Shown: positions 23,303 through 36,369, counted from the stretch's first letter. The stretch: DNA of 64,000 bases from Amphirosellinia nigrospora (GCA_004123355.1 SCHM01000001.1:6582193-6646192), one strand, 5' to 3'. The notes: a model not told the origin generated them from the sequence alone. Translations and numbers: made by a program.

Positions 23303-26300
23303 GAAGGTGAGTTGGTGTAGGGTGACTGTTTCTACTTCATCTGATGGGTTGAAGTGCGATTGAAGCTTCACTAGTATGAAAAGAACCGGCTGACGACAAG
23401 CAACAACAACGACGATTACAACGAGCTTTCCGACTGACTGATAGACGATGGGAGGCGAAAGGAGGAAAAAAAGGAGATAAGCGTCTGACTGGGGTGGTGG
23501 GCGTGTGGTTCAGGGTCCAAATCTGCGGATGCAATCCTACTGTACTCCTTCAGTCACAGCGGGTGGGATCGAGTTGGTTGGTTGGTATGTATCGGTAAGG
23601 CAAGGTATGGACAGCGAGCGGAATCGGGTTGCCTCGATGGTGTATGTATATGTAGCGTAAGTACTCTGCTCAGGCAAGAGTACTGGCTGCCCTCACCTGG
23701 TGACTCGTGCACGGGGGGAAGTCGCTTGCGGTGTACACAGTCAACTGCAGTCGGACAATCGGTGGACGAGGTCGAAGGTCGAAAGTCGAAAGTCATCGAC
23801 GTAAGTGTAGGTAGGTAGTAGATGCTGCGGTGGAGATGGCACCAGATGGCACTTGAGCAGAATTTGAAGCGGGCTGCTGCACTGCACCGCGCCGATTGCC
23901 CTGAAGACAGGGAGTAGGAGGAGCCGGAGGAGCTAGCTTGGACCTGGGGGCGTCTTGATTGGGGCCGTTGGACATTAGCCCTGGCAAGGTAGGAACATTA
24001 GACTGCATGGCTTTGTCTTGGCAGGCAGGGATGTTGCAGGCGCGGACCTTTCGGGTCACTGATTATCGAGCGTCAAAGCTCGCTTCCCATTGGAGCTCTG
24101 GATCTGCTCTGGGAGCCATGCTGCAACTCTCTTCCCCTTTGACGGATGCGAAAATGCGTTCAACTCACCGTTCAAAGAATCTTGTCCTCCTGTTCAGATC
24201 TTGTTGTAACGGGCGTATATGTACCATATGTACCTGTTGGCTGTCAGGCGTTGGTCTAACAATACCTCCTAAATGAATGGCACAAGCTTACACAGCTGAG
24301 CACGATATGCCCTATCTGCCTGTTCATAGCTCCTACTGGTATGTGAATTATTCACATACCTAAGTCATATATACCAACTTGAAGGCTGTTTGTTTGCTTG
24401 CTTGATGATGTGTTTACTTGCACATACCTACTGTATCTACTGATGGGGACAATGGAATGATGTTTAGTGTACGCTTTTTGGAATCTCCCGACCGCAACAA
24501 CCAATTCCATCTTAGTATGCACACCTCTCTACCAGTTGGCTTACTGAGGCCCAGCCAGACAGATAAGATCTTATCTAGTCTTGAATGCGCCCTTCTGGGA
24601 GCACAATGGTTCCTGAGTGCGGTAGGAGCACACGATGTACCTACATATAAAATGCCAGCACATGTCCTACGTGTGTAAACTACCAGGCGGTATAGGCATC
24701 CCTACCATTACGTTTCCCGAGTGGGCCTTGGTGTTGTACAGACATGCAGAGAAATGCTGCTGTGCACTGCGCGAACTAATAAAGGTAAGGCATTATAGTA
24801 ATAGTACTGTAATAAAGCACTGCAGGTCCAGCATTCCATGGGGTTATGTACCAGATTTTAAGTGGTGCTGGTTTTTAATGCTGAATGGCCAATCGATGTC
24901 CAGCCATCTAGAATACTGAGGAGTGTCAGTCCCCTCTGAGATATTGAAAACCTTACACTACATCAGACCTGTACACTTACATGTAGTTGATACTCTTAGG
25001 TACCGGGCTTAAACTATCATTTCATGACTTCTCCCACGTGGTTACATAACACTGAATAATCAATGTACTACCCAGATTCCGTACAAGCGTGCCCTTGCGA
25101 TGTTGTGTATACGCGGAAGCGGGTAAATTGTACACTAATTCCCGCGGGTATCTCTCTCGCATAAAATCTGCACCATGACAAATCCCGCCAAGCTTGCTCC
25201 ACCGACTAAATCTACACTAACAGATAGCAGTATAGCCAAGCCGGCATCCAACATGCATCCAGTGCCTCCTGGGTGTATCGATAAGGTGAGGTACGTACTT
25301 CCTAGTCCATACTAATACATGTAGTAAGTCAGAAAAGAGAAGGGAGCTCTTATGACGCCAGTTTATTGACCAACTTGAACTTGGACACGGCATCGCATAG
25401 TGTAAGTAACTAAGTAAGAGAACATTGAAGCTAACGTTCCGGGCCTCCGATCGCGATAGTCATCCCGTCACCACCATTCCACTTGATCGGAGGCCTCTAG
25501 CGTCGCGTAGTGTAGTATTGTTTTTTTTTAAATGAAGCTCTCAATAAAAAAGTCTTGGCGATTGTGGCACCTGCACCACAACATACATTAGCACGATCGA
25601 TTCAACCCATAAGCACTGTCAGTACCCCCTTTTCGCCAGCAATAGAGATCATCATCATCAGGAGTTTCGTTTCAGCCGGCACGTCTGTGCCGCTATTATC
25701 AGTTCATCATATCAGCTGGGCTGTAGCGAAGCTAAACAAGGCTGCCTAAAGTTTCTGACATCATAAGCATGGGAAGGAAATGGCTAGCACAAGGCCTTGG
25801 ATGGTCTTATCGACAACCAAAAATGGCATTGCCGGAAATTACTACCTATCTGCTAGCGATGTGGGGACCCGTCAATCAGGTACCGGAAAATCGGCAAGGC
25901 GTCACAAGACCAATGTGGCGCATCTATGGCATGCGCCACTCCAGCGTCGTGGCTGATGTAGCAGGTCACACAGAAACAACGTTACGCTAAATTTTGCGGC
26001 CAACGCGTATTCCACGCAAAACGTCTCATATCATAAAGCAGTCAGAACTGCAAACCAACACGCATGCCCAGTCTACCAAGCTAAATACCTCATCTACTAG
26101 GGAGTAACATCGCTTTACTGGTTAGACAAAGGCTCGCCGCGAAGAATCTGACCACACCCAAGCTGGCGGCGGTGTACATGCAATCCATATCAAGGTCAAA
26201 ATATTCAGGCGTCAACCACCACCACCACCAGCCAGGTTGCAACTGGAATAGTCGCAGAACGAAGACATGGACAAAGGTCTATCTCTCCACAGCCAGAGGA

Positions 26301-27208
26301 TTTATAGTATATGCACTTTTCATCTTACACGAACACCTTAACAAAGTAAGTATCAGTCTTCTGCCATGCTCGGCCAGGTTCGCTCCACCGCCTGGTCTTG
26401 AGCCGGATGCCGTTTTCATTTTCATGAGAGTGCGCACGAGACAAGAACAACTGCAGCGATCTTTGAGTACGGAACCTAGTTGGCCCTTTGGCGTCGAGGT
26501 CTTCGTAATTTATCGCCTGTCACATTATCTTTCAAACTGAAACCTGTATGCTTCTAAATATGTTTTTGCAACACTTTAACTACCCGACGGGCCGGGGGGG
26601 TGGGGGGAGGGCATTCTTGAACACGCTGTTGGTAGAGATGTCGCCGCTGTTGCTGGACTTGTTCAAGGTTGCTGTTCTAACATCGCCGGACCAACGCACT
26701 CTAACCTTAGTTACATCATTTGTTGCAATATTTCGGGCAATCTGTTATTTGGTTAAAAGCTCTATGAGAAATAGGGCAATGCCATAGCAATATCGAAAAA
26801 AGAGTGAAAAAAGTCAAATAGCTGTCCCATCTTGGTGATTTTAAGAAGATATGACGATTGTAAATAATACGCCAGCTTTATGTTCAAGGCAAGTACTACG
26901 TACAGCCATACTTTTTACCCTACTATCAAGCCCCCGTTTGTCTGAAAACGAGGACGAGGCTCTCTACTCTAGGTACCTTGTTCTACCCGAACAAATAGTT
27001 AGCCTTATGAAGCACGTAGCATAAATGAACAGTCTGGTGTGGTATCATTCAGTATTGCTTGTCGTACTAAATATAGATGGTCTGAGTGTTTGTACTCCCA
27101 AGAAGCGTAACAACAGGAAACGCCTAACGTCTTACAATTAATGCTTGTAGAAATGTAATGCTCTTCTGCCAAACCATCCTATTTAAAGCTTTAACCTAGG
27201 CCTAAAAT
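23303..27208. other. 3.9-kb gene-poor region
   Basis: Contains the CAS1 upstream region, which on the minus strand is strongly pyrimidine-rich around 23.45-23.48 kb as expected of a fungal promoter, then about 3 kb of AT-leaning sequence without supportable ORFs. A (CCA)n run lies at about 26214-26231 and a G-rich run at 26589-26611. The right end is the 3' flank of the carboxypeptidase gene. Confidence 0.55.
26589..26611 (+). other. G-rich run with four G-tracts (potential G-quadruplex)
   Basis: Four runs of at least three G separated by CC, T and A: GGG, seven G, six G, GGG. This fits the standard G-quadruplex pattern with very short loops. It lies about 600 bases downstream of the carboxypeptidase stop codon and outside any gene I call. 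Confidence 0.7.
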
Positions 27209-28901
27209 TTATGCCTTCCACCACTCTCCACCAACCCATCGGTTGAAGAAATCAAGAGATCCTGCAGGCTGGTTGTACGGAACCATGTGGCCAGCTTGAT
27301 AAATGCGCATGAAGGTAAAGTTACCGCTGCTCTTGACCTTACCATACGAGTGATCATCGAGAGTAAGATCCTTCAGGTCCACGCCGTTGAAATCTTTCTT
27401 GCCAGACCATTCAAGTGCCTCAGCCCATTCCTTGTTACCGAGCCAGTTGCAGATGTAGTCAGCATCACCAGCGTAGATAAGAACAGGGATCTGCTTTAGG
27501 ATATCTGGAACAAGGCGGTGGAACGGCTTTCCCCAGTCACCCTGGAACACAAAGTTTCTGTTGATATTGGTGTTGCAACTTGAGTAATCGGCTACCTCGG
27601 CACCCAGTGCCTTCATCACATTATCCTGGTTCAGGTACTCAGCGATCCATGCTGTTTCGGTGTAGCAGAGATTCTGCTGATCTTGGCACTTTTCACGAAT
27701 GTCATAAACGTTCATTCCTGTGCGCTGATAGGGGCCGATCATAGCATTGTTACAATAAATAGTTGCGGGGACACAGTTCCAAGCGCTTTCCGTGTTGTAG
27801 CAAGCTTTGAGGAGCGATTCGCATCGTGGAAGAGCGTTGTCCATTGACTGACACTCACTCGGCTCCAGCACTGCGTCGTAACCACCATCACCACAAGCCA
27901 TCGGGCGGTACTGGCTGTATTGAGTCAAGGGGTCTGTTAGCCCATTGCCGATACCGATACTCTTCAGGTTGATATTCCGATTCTTGTGCGACAAGATCTC
28001 TGAAGCAAAGACAGGAATGTAATGTCCAGCATAGGACTCTCCGAAGATGTGGAATGGTTGTGTGTTATATTCGGGGAATTGTTCAAAGAATAGTGTTAAC
28101 AGGGCATAGATATCCTTGCTAGCTGCTACGGTATTGGAGACGGAGCCGCTGCTGTAAGAGTAGCCAACGTTGACGGGTTGGTCGAGGAAGATAACGGAAG
28201 CATTGCTGTTCCATGAGTATTCATTGAACTTGGGCGAGCCCTTCGAGTCAACACTAGAAGGACCAAGTTCCATGAAGAGACCCATCATAGACGAACAGCC
28301 GGGGCCGCCATTCAACCATAGGACTACGGGATCGGTCTTTGGATCGTTCCGTGATTCGAAGAACCCTACACCGCCGTTAGTGATTTGGACAACGTCGATT
28401 TCGAGAATATTACTTACAGTAAAAAAGATGCTTATCGTTCTCATTATCATCAAGGTAGCCGCTGTATTGCTTCACCTTATCAACACCGAGATCCGAAGGG
28501 TCAACGGCCTTAACACGGAGGTCAAAGGCTTCGAGCGGACCGTCCAGCTTGCGGTGCTTAACGCCATCGGTCTCGACCCACATGCTTTGTACGTCGGCGC
28601 CTCTGACGATGTGGTCCCATTCGCTGTCGGGTTTGCGGGTATGGGGCTTGGGACGGGAGATAAGATGGCTCGCCTGCTCTACAAAGCCGGGAACTAGTAA
28701 ACTCATTTCATTCCAGAGACCTTTGGCCGCAGCAGGCATCTCTCCCAGAGCCTCGGTGATGTGCTCAAAGGGGTTGCCATGGCCATCACTGACATGTCCT
28801 AGAGGTTGTTGACCGGAACTACCAAAGTCGGTGAGGACAATCTGCTCTTGTGCCAGGGCAGCGGTGGCGCCCAGCAGCAGTGTCTGTGTAGCCACTCTCA
28901 T
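27209..28901 (-). CDS. cpyA: Vacuolar carboxypeptidase Y
   Basis: Serine carboxypeptidase (peptidase family S10) of 546 residues that removes C-terminal residues in the vacuole. Two exons, 28901-28418 and 28365-27209; the 52-bp intron splits the Trp codon in YWFFESR. A signal peptide ([17 protein letters not shown]) and a propeptide of about 120 residues precede the mature enzyme. Visible family motifs are the oxyanion region [10 protein letters not shown], the nucleophile in FGESYAGHY (Ser272), [11 protein letters not shown] (Asp about 462) and [11 protein letters not shown] (His about 521). Paired cysteines lie in the insertion domain. Length and layout match the filamentous-fungal CPY group. 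Divergent from SDO1. Confidence 0.96.
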
Positions 28902-29804
28902 GGCGAGTAGCTTGACGAGGTTGCTGCACCTCGCCGTAGTAGATACAATGGATAAAGGGGAAGGAAGGGATATAGAGATGGGGATGGGATGGGTTGGGTT
29001 GATGATGATGATGGATGAGATAGAAAGGAAGAAGATGTTGAGAGTAAGACCGTAGGTAGATAGATGATGGAGATGAAACTCCCGATGTCCGGGGTAGCTT
29101 AGCTGCGAGGACCCGACTGGGCCACCCTGGTGCCTGGATTGGGTGGCTGGTAGGCGTTGGCGTCATTCCTTATCAGGCCAACACAGCCATCACAGCCCGT
29201 TTTCAGTGAGGCGAGCACAGAGATACGCTAACCTAGCAGGAAACCTTCCCTGTTTGGAACTACTTACTCAATTGGCGTGGGCCGCGTGGCACAGCTGGTG
29301 GTGGACCGCGTGCCTGATAAAGGAGGGGCTAATGCTGCGATAAGCGTCATAGCCGGTTTGATGTGAGTCAGCTGCTACAAGTGCGTTCCATCTACAGTAC
29401 ACTATTGGCAACTGATCATGGATGTTATCAAGCTTGACAAAGATAGATTTTGGCAAGAAACCGGCAGTGCGAAGGAGTATCTACACTCATGAACTTCTAG
29501 AAGGAGTAATAGGTAAAAGTAGTTCCCAAGAAGTAACGCTGTAGAATTGTTAGTCATAGTGATTCACGCCTTATGCGGAGTGTGAGACAACATTGAAGGG
29601 TCTTGCAGTTAGACAAAAAAAAAGGCCTAGCAACTAGACAACCACCCAAAGCAAAACATTGATTTTTCAGCACATTGAAACCGGACACGACCTTTCCCTC
29701 AACGTGAGCAGTGTACAAAAGCAAGCCGTCGGATAATCGATTAAACGTACAAACTTGTGCTTCAGCATTTAATAAGTTTCATTGCTATCACTTGCGATTT
29801 CAAA
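28902..29804. promoter_or_regulatory. Divergent intergenic region between carboxypeptidase Y and SDO1
   Basis: About 900 bases between the two start codons. The side next to the carboxypeptidase gene is GA-rich on the plus strand (CT-rich on its coding strand, 28.96-29.05 kb). A short A-run lies near 29.61 kb. No ORF of interest. Confidence 0.55.
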
Positions 29805-30794
29805 ATGTAAGGTTGCGGCCTAATTAATACCACGACATGCATTTACTAATTAACCCCGCCCGTTCACAGGTCGCGCCAGATCAACCAACCGTCCAACCAA
29901 ATAAAACTGACAAACGTGGCGCTGGTGCGCCTGAAGAAGGGAAAGAAACGCTTCGAGATCGCCTGCTACAAGAACAAAGTGCTGGAGTGGCGATCGGGCA
30001 TCGAGACAGACCTCGACGAAGTTCTCCAGATCCCCAATGTCTTCCTCAACGTTTCGAAGGGCCAGACCGCCCCGGCCGCCGACCTCGCCAAGTCCTTCGG
30101 CAAGGACAAGCCCATGAACGACATCATCCTCGAGATCCTGAAGAAAGGCGAGATGCAAGTAGGCGAGAAGGAACGCGCCGCCCAGATGGACCGCGTACAC
30201 AACGAGGTCATTAGTATTGTCGCAAGCAAGCTGGTCGACCCCCGCACGAAGCGCGTCTATACTACGGGGATGATAGAGAAGGCTCTCGACATGCTGAGCT
30301 CACAGGCACACCAGGGTGACAAGGGCGCGGCGGGAAGTGGCACGGCAACACCTGCGACAGGTGAGGACGCCGAGGCAAAACCGAAGGCAAAAGAACATCA
30401 CTGGACGGGTGTTGTCACAACGAAGAGTGCCAAGAGCCAGGCACTGGAAGCCATGAAGGCATTAATTACACACCAACCGATTCCTGTCGCGAGGGCACGG
30501 ATGCGGCTCCGTATTACCTGCTCGACGAACGTGCTCAAGCAAGCCGTCAAAGCGCCCGCTGGGGCCAAGACCGGAGATGGGGACGAGGAACAGAAGGCGT
30601 CAGGTACAGTAAAGGATAAGATATTGAGCTACGTAGAGCAGGTGGAACAGCAGGATGTCATGGGATCAGAGTGGGAGGTCGTAGGCTTCGTCGAGCCAGG
30701 CGCCTACAAGGGGCTTTCTGACTTTATCGGGAACGAGACCAAGGGCCAGGGCCGAGTCGAGGTGCTGGATATGGCCGTCACGCATGAGGACTAG
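29805..30794 (+). CDS. SDO1: Ribosome maturation protein Sdo1 (SBDS)
   Basis: SBDS-family protein that, with the GTPase Efl1, releases eIF6/Tif6 from pre-60S subunits. The coding sequence begins with AT at 29805-29806, is interrupted by a 63-bp intron (GTAAGG...CACAG) and resumes with G at 29870. The initiator codon is thus spliced together, and no in-frame ATG upstream of the domain replaces it. The 308-residue product begins MSRQINQPSNQIKLTNVALV, then VRLKKGKKRFEIACYKNKV of the N-terminal FYSH domain. The central helical domain with PRTKRVYTTGMIEKAL follows, then a low-complexity linker (about 155-185) that makes it longer than yeast Sdo1. The C-terminal domain ends the protein. Confidence 0.94.
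29807..29869 (+). other. Intron splitting the SDO1 start codon
   Basis: GTAAGG donor, an ACTAAT branch-like motif and a CACAG acceptor, 63 bases. Removing it joins AT to G to form the ATG. Without splicing, the reading frame for Sdo1 has no ATG before its conserved N-terminus. Confidence 0.85.
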
Positions 30795-32216
30795 AGTGTT
30801 CACAACGATCTCGAATAGTCAACTTCGCTCACGAACTTAACGATTATGATGACGTAGCATGCTACGCTGCATGAAGCATGCAAAAATGGTATAGAGAAAA
30901 GCAAATATGATAAGCCTTCAAATTGGTCACAACCCAAGTTTTGCAATGTTTCGGCCTTTGTATGTCTTCTGTAAGTAATACTGCAATACTTATTAAAGCA
31001 TAAAATGTTACTTGTACAACAGGGCATTACCACTTTTCTCTTAAGTCAACAAAGAATCCAAGAAAACAAGACTGTCTCATATCCGAAGAATCACAAGTGT
31101 TATCCAGAGAGGAGCACAATGTTTATTTCGTCTTAGTACAGTTTGGCGCAGCCATGCATAGGAGGTACCTACGTAAGTAAATCCACAGCTGTGGCGGTCC
31201 TGAGTGGTCAAAAGCCACCAGCATCTGTCTGGCCCAAGCTTTTACCTAGGCGCTTGGCACTAAGCAAAAATCTCTTCGCGCTACTACAATACCTTCAATC
31301 TTCCTCTTCACAAAGCATTCGATTTGAATACAATCGTGCATTGTACACTCGTCGCCGAACACCCGAATCAACCTCAGTCTTGGGAGAGCCAGCTATGAAG
31401 TAGCTGCTGGCCGACTTGTCTCCAATTATGACATGGAATTTCGGGGTTTAACAAAGAGCGCGTCTGAGGATAGCATCGGAATCTGCTTCCGATGTCGAGT
31501 ATAGCAAGACATGCTCTCGGTTCCGTTGGTCTCGTATGCGGCGAACAGAGGCTTATGGCAAGGCTTTCTGGGATGATCGATCTCGCATATTGTGACCCGA
31601 ACACTGGTCTCTTGCGTGAAGAATCGCAATTGATTGGTAGGCTGAGGACGGTAGCCCCATGCCAGCTTGTAGGTCTGATCGGGTGTGTCAACGGTAAGGC
31701 TTCTAACAACGTTGAACTTGGATTAATCCAATGGGCTTCACCCTCGAAGAGATCCAGTAGTGCTGGGTAACCTGTTATCTCCTAGAAATATCTTAAAACC
31801 CAAGTCGGTTTACAATGTGGCCAATGATGACTTATCTTTACATAAGACGAGGAATATCTTCCGAAGAGTAATTCATACACTGAAAATTCTGAGGCCCTTT
31901 TCTAATTATGTACGAGATCTTATTCTCAAATATTACGAGTTCTTACAAACTCACTCTCCTGATATTTACCGTTGTCCCATTCCTGTGTGTACAGCCAGCT
32001 TCTTGTCGGCTTGCCATAACCAGACTCCCAAATCACAGTATTTGCTTTATGACCCTTAGCTGTGTCCAGAATGACACCTCTATCCCATTACCTTAAACGC
32101 CCCGTAGAAACAAGCCTCCTGGGCCATTGTGTTCCTTGCCCATATCCATGCAATTATCCAGTAAATCCTCAATAGCAGTTCCTTATCATCACATCGTACA
32201 AGTGATCCAGCAGGTG
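30795..32216. other. Convergent intergenic region, 1.4 kb
   Basis: Between the 3' ends of SDO1 and the serine-rich gene. Several ORFs of 60-110 codons on both strands overlap each other and have no domain, signal or codon bias I can support. Confidence 0.5.
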
Positions 32217-32783
32217 TCACACAGTATTCTCCAGGTCGAGATCCTCGTCGGACCCCCCTCTCATCGAGAGGCCGGCGAATGGCCCGCTCAGGGTATCCTG
32301 GCGACCATTCGGAGGCAAGCAGCCGTGGCTGTGATGGTCTACCTTGCCATAGCCACAGTCGGGTGCGTAGTCATCAACGGTGGCGGTTCGCGATGCACAG
32401 GGGCTGATACTCAGACTAGTCCGTCGTCGCTTGTAGCTCTGATCGTCATCAAATGTCCACTCAAAGGTGCTGAGTAATTTCTGGTGCTCGAGGTTCTGGG
32501 GGGTGAACGGTTTGTGCAGCCGCGCAAAGGCTGGATCGTCGCGTGAGACGATAGACTTCCTCTTGGATCGATTGGATGATCGGAACCACGATAACCGTGA
32601 CGATGACGAGGAAGATGAGGACGACGTCTTGCTATTCCTTTTGCCGTTGGCGCCGCTGCCGCTGCTTCGGTGGTCGACTGGTGATGAGGATCTGGTTGTT
32701 GGGGAAGAGGACGACATGTCGCTTTTCCCAGAGCTTTCTGTCGATCGAGTTCGGCTGCGGAAACTCCACTTGCCCAGGCTCAT
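32217..32783 (-). CDS. Serine-rich hypothetical protein
   Basis: A single-exon ORF of 188 residues. I do not recognise a named family. The first half is a Ser/Arg low-complexity region (SSSSPTTRSSSP, then a Ser homopolymer run), ending in a basic RSSNRSKRKS patch. The second half has a more ordered block, DPAFARLHKPFTPQNLEHQK followed by a Leu-Ser-Thr-Phe-Glu-Trp-Thr-Phe segment, which looks like the conserved core. The start chosen is the Met before SLGKWSF; an upstream in-frame ATG at 32864 adds 27 residues without the low-complexity character. Lack of introns and a plausible core support a real gene. Function unknown. Confidence 0.6.
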   Translation of the reverse strand: MSLGKWSFRSRTRSTESSGKSDMSSSSPTTRSSSPVDHRSSGSGANGKRNSKTSSSSSSSSSRLSWFRSSNRSKRKSIVSRDDPAFARLHKPFTPQNLEHQKLLSTFEWTFDDDQSYKRRRTSLSISPCASRTATVDDYAPDCGYGKVDHHSHGCLPPNGRQDTLSGPFAGLSMRGGSDEDLDLENTV

Positions 32784-35274
32784 TATGATGATGTCGGTAG
32801 CTTGATGCTTTGTGATGCTGGGGAAGTAGGCTAGTGATATCGAGGGGTTGATTCGCTTCCCCACCCTTTATAAGAGTAGAATATCCGTCAATGGAATTAA
32901 TGTTTCAAGATTAATAAGTGTAAGAGGTCCAAGTCGTAGAATGAGAAATATATTAGTTGACGGCCGAGAATGCTTCACACGACTTCACTAGATAAACCGG
33001 CGGGCGGATGGCGAGGTTAAAGTAGGTAGTGGTAGTGGGTATTAGACCGAGAGACCGAGAGACCAGCCAACTTAAACTCCGGAGACGGGGAGGCGTCACT
33101 CACACGCAGGAGGGCAAACGGTTTAAATGATCGGCAAGCTGCACTGCTGCGTCCCGTACAGGTCCATTCACCGGTACCGGGTTCACGCCACCACGACTGG
33201 ATTCCTCCAATGAGGCTACCCACCCAGCCTCTAGTCTGCGTGGTCCCAGTCCACACCACCATCACGAAGCGTGCATAACCGTAACGTTAGGTAAGGCCCG
33301 GCTCAGCGTGCATCGCGGGGTGGCCGCCGTCCAAAGGACTGGATCGTTCTGCGGTCCTTTTTGTGCCCCGTTTTCCCTTCGCCCTGCTGCAACCTCAGGA
33401 GGCGAGAACGCCTCAGCTCTTGCTTCGTCGTATCTGCCAAGCCCGTCCTCGGTCTTGCTGCCTGTCGAATGGAGCAGCATATGATAACAACAAGAGTTTC
33501 AACCGTGAATGGCTCTGGCATCCTATTCGTTGAAAAGACAAACAACACCACTATCTCATATCTAGTTATTAGTAGCCCATTAGTGAACAAAATAAATCGC
33601 CGAGACATTTGGTCGCAAGACCCGGAAGAAAAGGTCAGGGGAGCGGGGTCGATCTTCAACGCGACCGCAATCTTCCTCCTCCACCTCTCCAACAAAGAAC
33701 CCCCGATGCAGACCCCACGCTCCGGCGGATTATACCATCTCTGTGACGAGTCGGTCAAGTCAGATCAGTGGACAGCCAAGCCAGCTGTCGGGAAAAAAGA
33801 AGCTCATATGATCTTGTATTATCCGTACGAATGCAATAGATACAGCATCTTTACATAACCCGCCCCTCATCAACTTTCGGCCCGTCTGCCATCATACGAG
33901 GCTAGGGATTCGTGTTTCTTGGCGCGTAGAATATTCTATCTCCGGGAATAATATATGGACCTCGCTGGCCCTCCCAAATCCATCAAAGCCAAACCTTATT
34001 CTCGCGCTACCGGTGTCATGATTCGGCCTTTGGTTGGGAAAGTCAAAATGCCATCCCCCAATCGCATGTTGTCGACATCAAATATACTCGTCATAATGCG
34101 AATGTGTTTTTCCCGCAAATCGTGAAAGCAAAGACCACACGGGTTCACGCCGGTTGGAGTGCAGTACCCTGGCTCGGGCCTCCATTTCAAACACCGCTTC
34201 TCGGGGTTAGGATAGCCACCTCGGCCCAAGGACATACGCCGCCAAACTAGAGTGAAAGTTTACGTCCGTAGCGAACCACCAAATGTCAAAGATGACCCTA
34301 TCAAGACCACCGCATCACGATCCACCACACCTTGTTCCGAACGGCGAGTGGTAGTTAAGACACTTATCAAACCCCGTAAGGCTGAAGCCCCGAGATCGCT
34401 CCGCCGCCCTGCCTCTCTTACCCTCATTCACATACAACAGACGCAATGCAAACACGATTCAGTGATAGAAGAGCAGTATGCTCATTACGTAGGGCTGAGG
34501 TTCGGAGACCTCTCCGCCCTCCCTTTCTTCCAGTCACAGCCGATACATGAATCAGTAATGGAAAAGTAACATACTTACCCAATAATCATCAATGAGCGGA
34601 ACATCTGAACCGTCCCGATGATGGACCCTTCCAGTCAAGCTACCAGGAACCAGCCTTGCCTTGATGGTAGATCAACAGGCACAGGCACAGTAGGATGTGC
34701 ATACATACTATGGGATCTCCTCCATACCTTGCCACCTGCATCTACCGACATGGGTGTAACTCTGCGGTGTCAGCCATCCGCCACTGACCGGTCAGCCCTT
34801 GAGGCATAGAATTATTCTAGAACAAGTGATCAACATATAGAAGGCGTCCTTCCCCCCACATTTTGCCTATGGCCAGAATATATTCCATCATGTTTACGCT
34901 GTATAAAGCAACTTGGGACATCACGAGTCTTTTTGTACATGTATTGCGAACTAGGCTACCTATCTCCCATGACTATTGTACAGCGTGCGTCTTGCGCAAT
35001 TTCGTGGGTGGCTTGATTCGTTCTGAAATGTAAGGAGAAGCAAACCAAAGTTGTGTGTAAACCATCCATGTGCCCTCCAATTTTTTCTTCTTCAACGTTT
35101 GTCTCCATAATCAGAATCTGTGAATGCAACTGCAGAACCAGCTTCAGGTTCCTAGGGCATCCTGCCACCCTGTCCTCGTGAAATCATCTCGCCTTATTTT
35201 TATGCAATGCTCTCGGATAACCAGCTTCCTAGATGCCTATCCTCCGTTGTTGGTTTGAGTAGGCTTGCCTTTGT
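32784..35274. other. 2.5-kb region without a clear gene
   Basis: Overlapping ORFs at 33303-33858 on both strands have no recognisable motif. A minus-strand ORF at 33996-34235 (79 codons) has a cysteine-containing stretch (YCTPTGVNPCGLCF) that might be an exon remnant, but no start or splice context convinces me. The rest looks like UTR or spacer DNA. Confidence 0.45.
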
Positions 35275-36369
35275 CTACTCATCATCGTCGTCGTCGTCGT
35301 CATTCTCATCGTTGGGTCCGCGTAGCACAAGGGACTCCAACATGCTCTCGAGAGATCGTCGCTCGTCATCAGTACGTCGGTCTGCCTTGCGTCTGTTGAC
35401 GTGCTCAACCATAACCGTCTTCAGACCACGGATAGCAATCAACTCCTCCCATCCAAGGGATTCAGGGAAGGAATCGAAAACCTTGCGCTTACTGGCACCA
35501 AAGTACTGGCGGATATCTCGTTCACGGTGCGTCAGGAGCTTGGAGGTAGTCTTGGATACAATGACGACCATCCCCTCGAGCTGTTTCATCTTCTGTAGGT
35601 GAAGGATTCCGCTGTCTGCAAGCGGTCCACACCAGTGGAACATGACTTGCTTCATCGAGGATTTGAGTAGGGCATTAGTGGCCAAGTGGCGACCCATCTC
35701 ACAGGCGCAGGGGAAATGGAACTTCTAAGAGTCAACCAGTTAATTCAGCCCTACTATTATTCAGCGGAAACCGGGAACACATACTTGTTTGTGGTAGAAG
35801 CAGCTCAGAAACTCCTCACTGACTCGCTTAGAAGTGAAACCAAGAGCCATGTTTACCGACTTAAACTTCTCACCCTGTGGCGGCTCATGCGGCGCACAGC
35901 CACAACCGCCCTTCTTCGGGGTCGGGATGATGGCGGGCGCCCCCTTGCGATTGCGCATGTAGATTTTGTAGATACGGTTACGTATCTCAGGCGGAAGTTT
36001 GAGAAATCCCGGAAAGCCAGCCTCCTTGGGCGTTTTATCGGCGATCTCAAGCATTTCGCCACAGCCTGTAATAATGCTCAAACAGTATCGGCTCTCCTTG
36101 GGTTTGTCCTTCATGATAATAGCACTAGTCTTCTGGTCAGTGGTGTAAATGCACGTGGGAAAATATATCGGGGCCGCGTACCACTTCACCATGGTGCTCA
36201 CAAGTGCAGCTCGATTATTGGGCGAGAGTCGAACCATGCGACCAAGGCCGGCCTCATCCAGTCTCGAGGTCTTGAATTCCTCGAGAGCTTTGAGCATGGT
36301 TCGCATGTTGTCGGGCAATTCATATCGCTCAAAGAGCCGCAGCATTCGCTGCTCGTAGAAGGTCGACAT
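35275..36369 (-). CDS. 2EXR/F-box-like protein
   Basis: Two exons, 36369-35785 and 35724-35275, give 344 residues with a 60-bp phase-0 intron after YHKQ. The recognisable part is FLKLPPEIRNRIYKIYM (residues 122-138), the short F-box-like motif that opens fungal 2EXR-type domains. It is followed by a hydrophobic region containing the fold's Cys-rich loop (KKGGCGCAP) and, after the intron, a KQVMFHW...LEGMVVIVSKT segment typical of the C-terminal part. The N-terminal 120 residues are predicted mostly helical and unassigned. The end is a run of acidic residues (ENDDDDDDDE). These proteins are very common in ascomycetes and mostly uncharacterised; a ubiquitin-ligase adaptor role is speculative. 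Confidence 0.78.

Noticed and set aside
32467-32805. 112-codon plus-strand ORF rich in Asp/Glu
   Set aside because: Complement of the Ser-rich gene's serine run; acidic composition is a by-product of TCG/TCC codons on the other strand.
33303-33858. Long ORFs of 151 and 165 codons on opposite strands
   Set aside because: They overlap each other, show no motif, signal peptide or splice support, and could arise by chance at this length.
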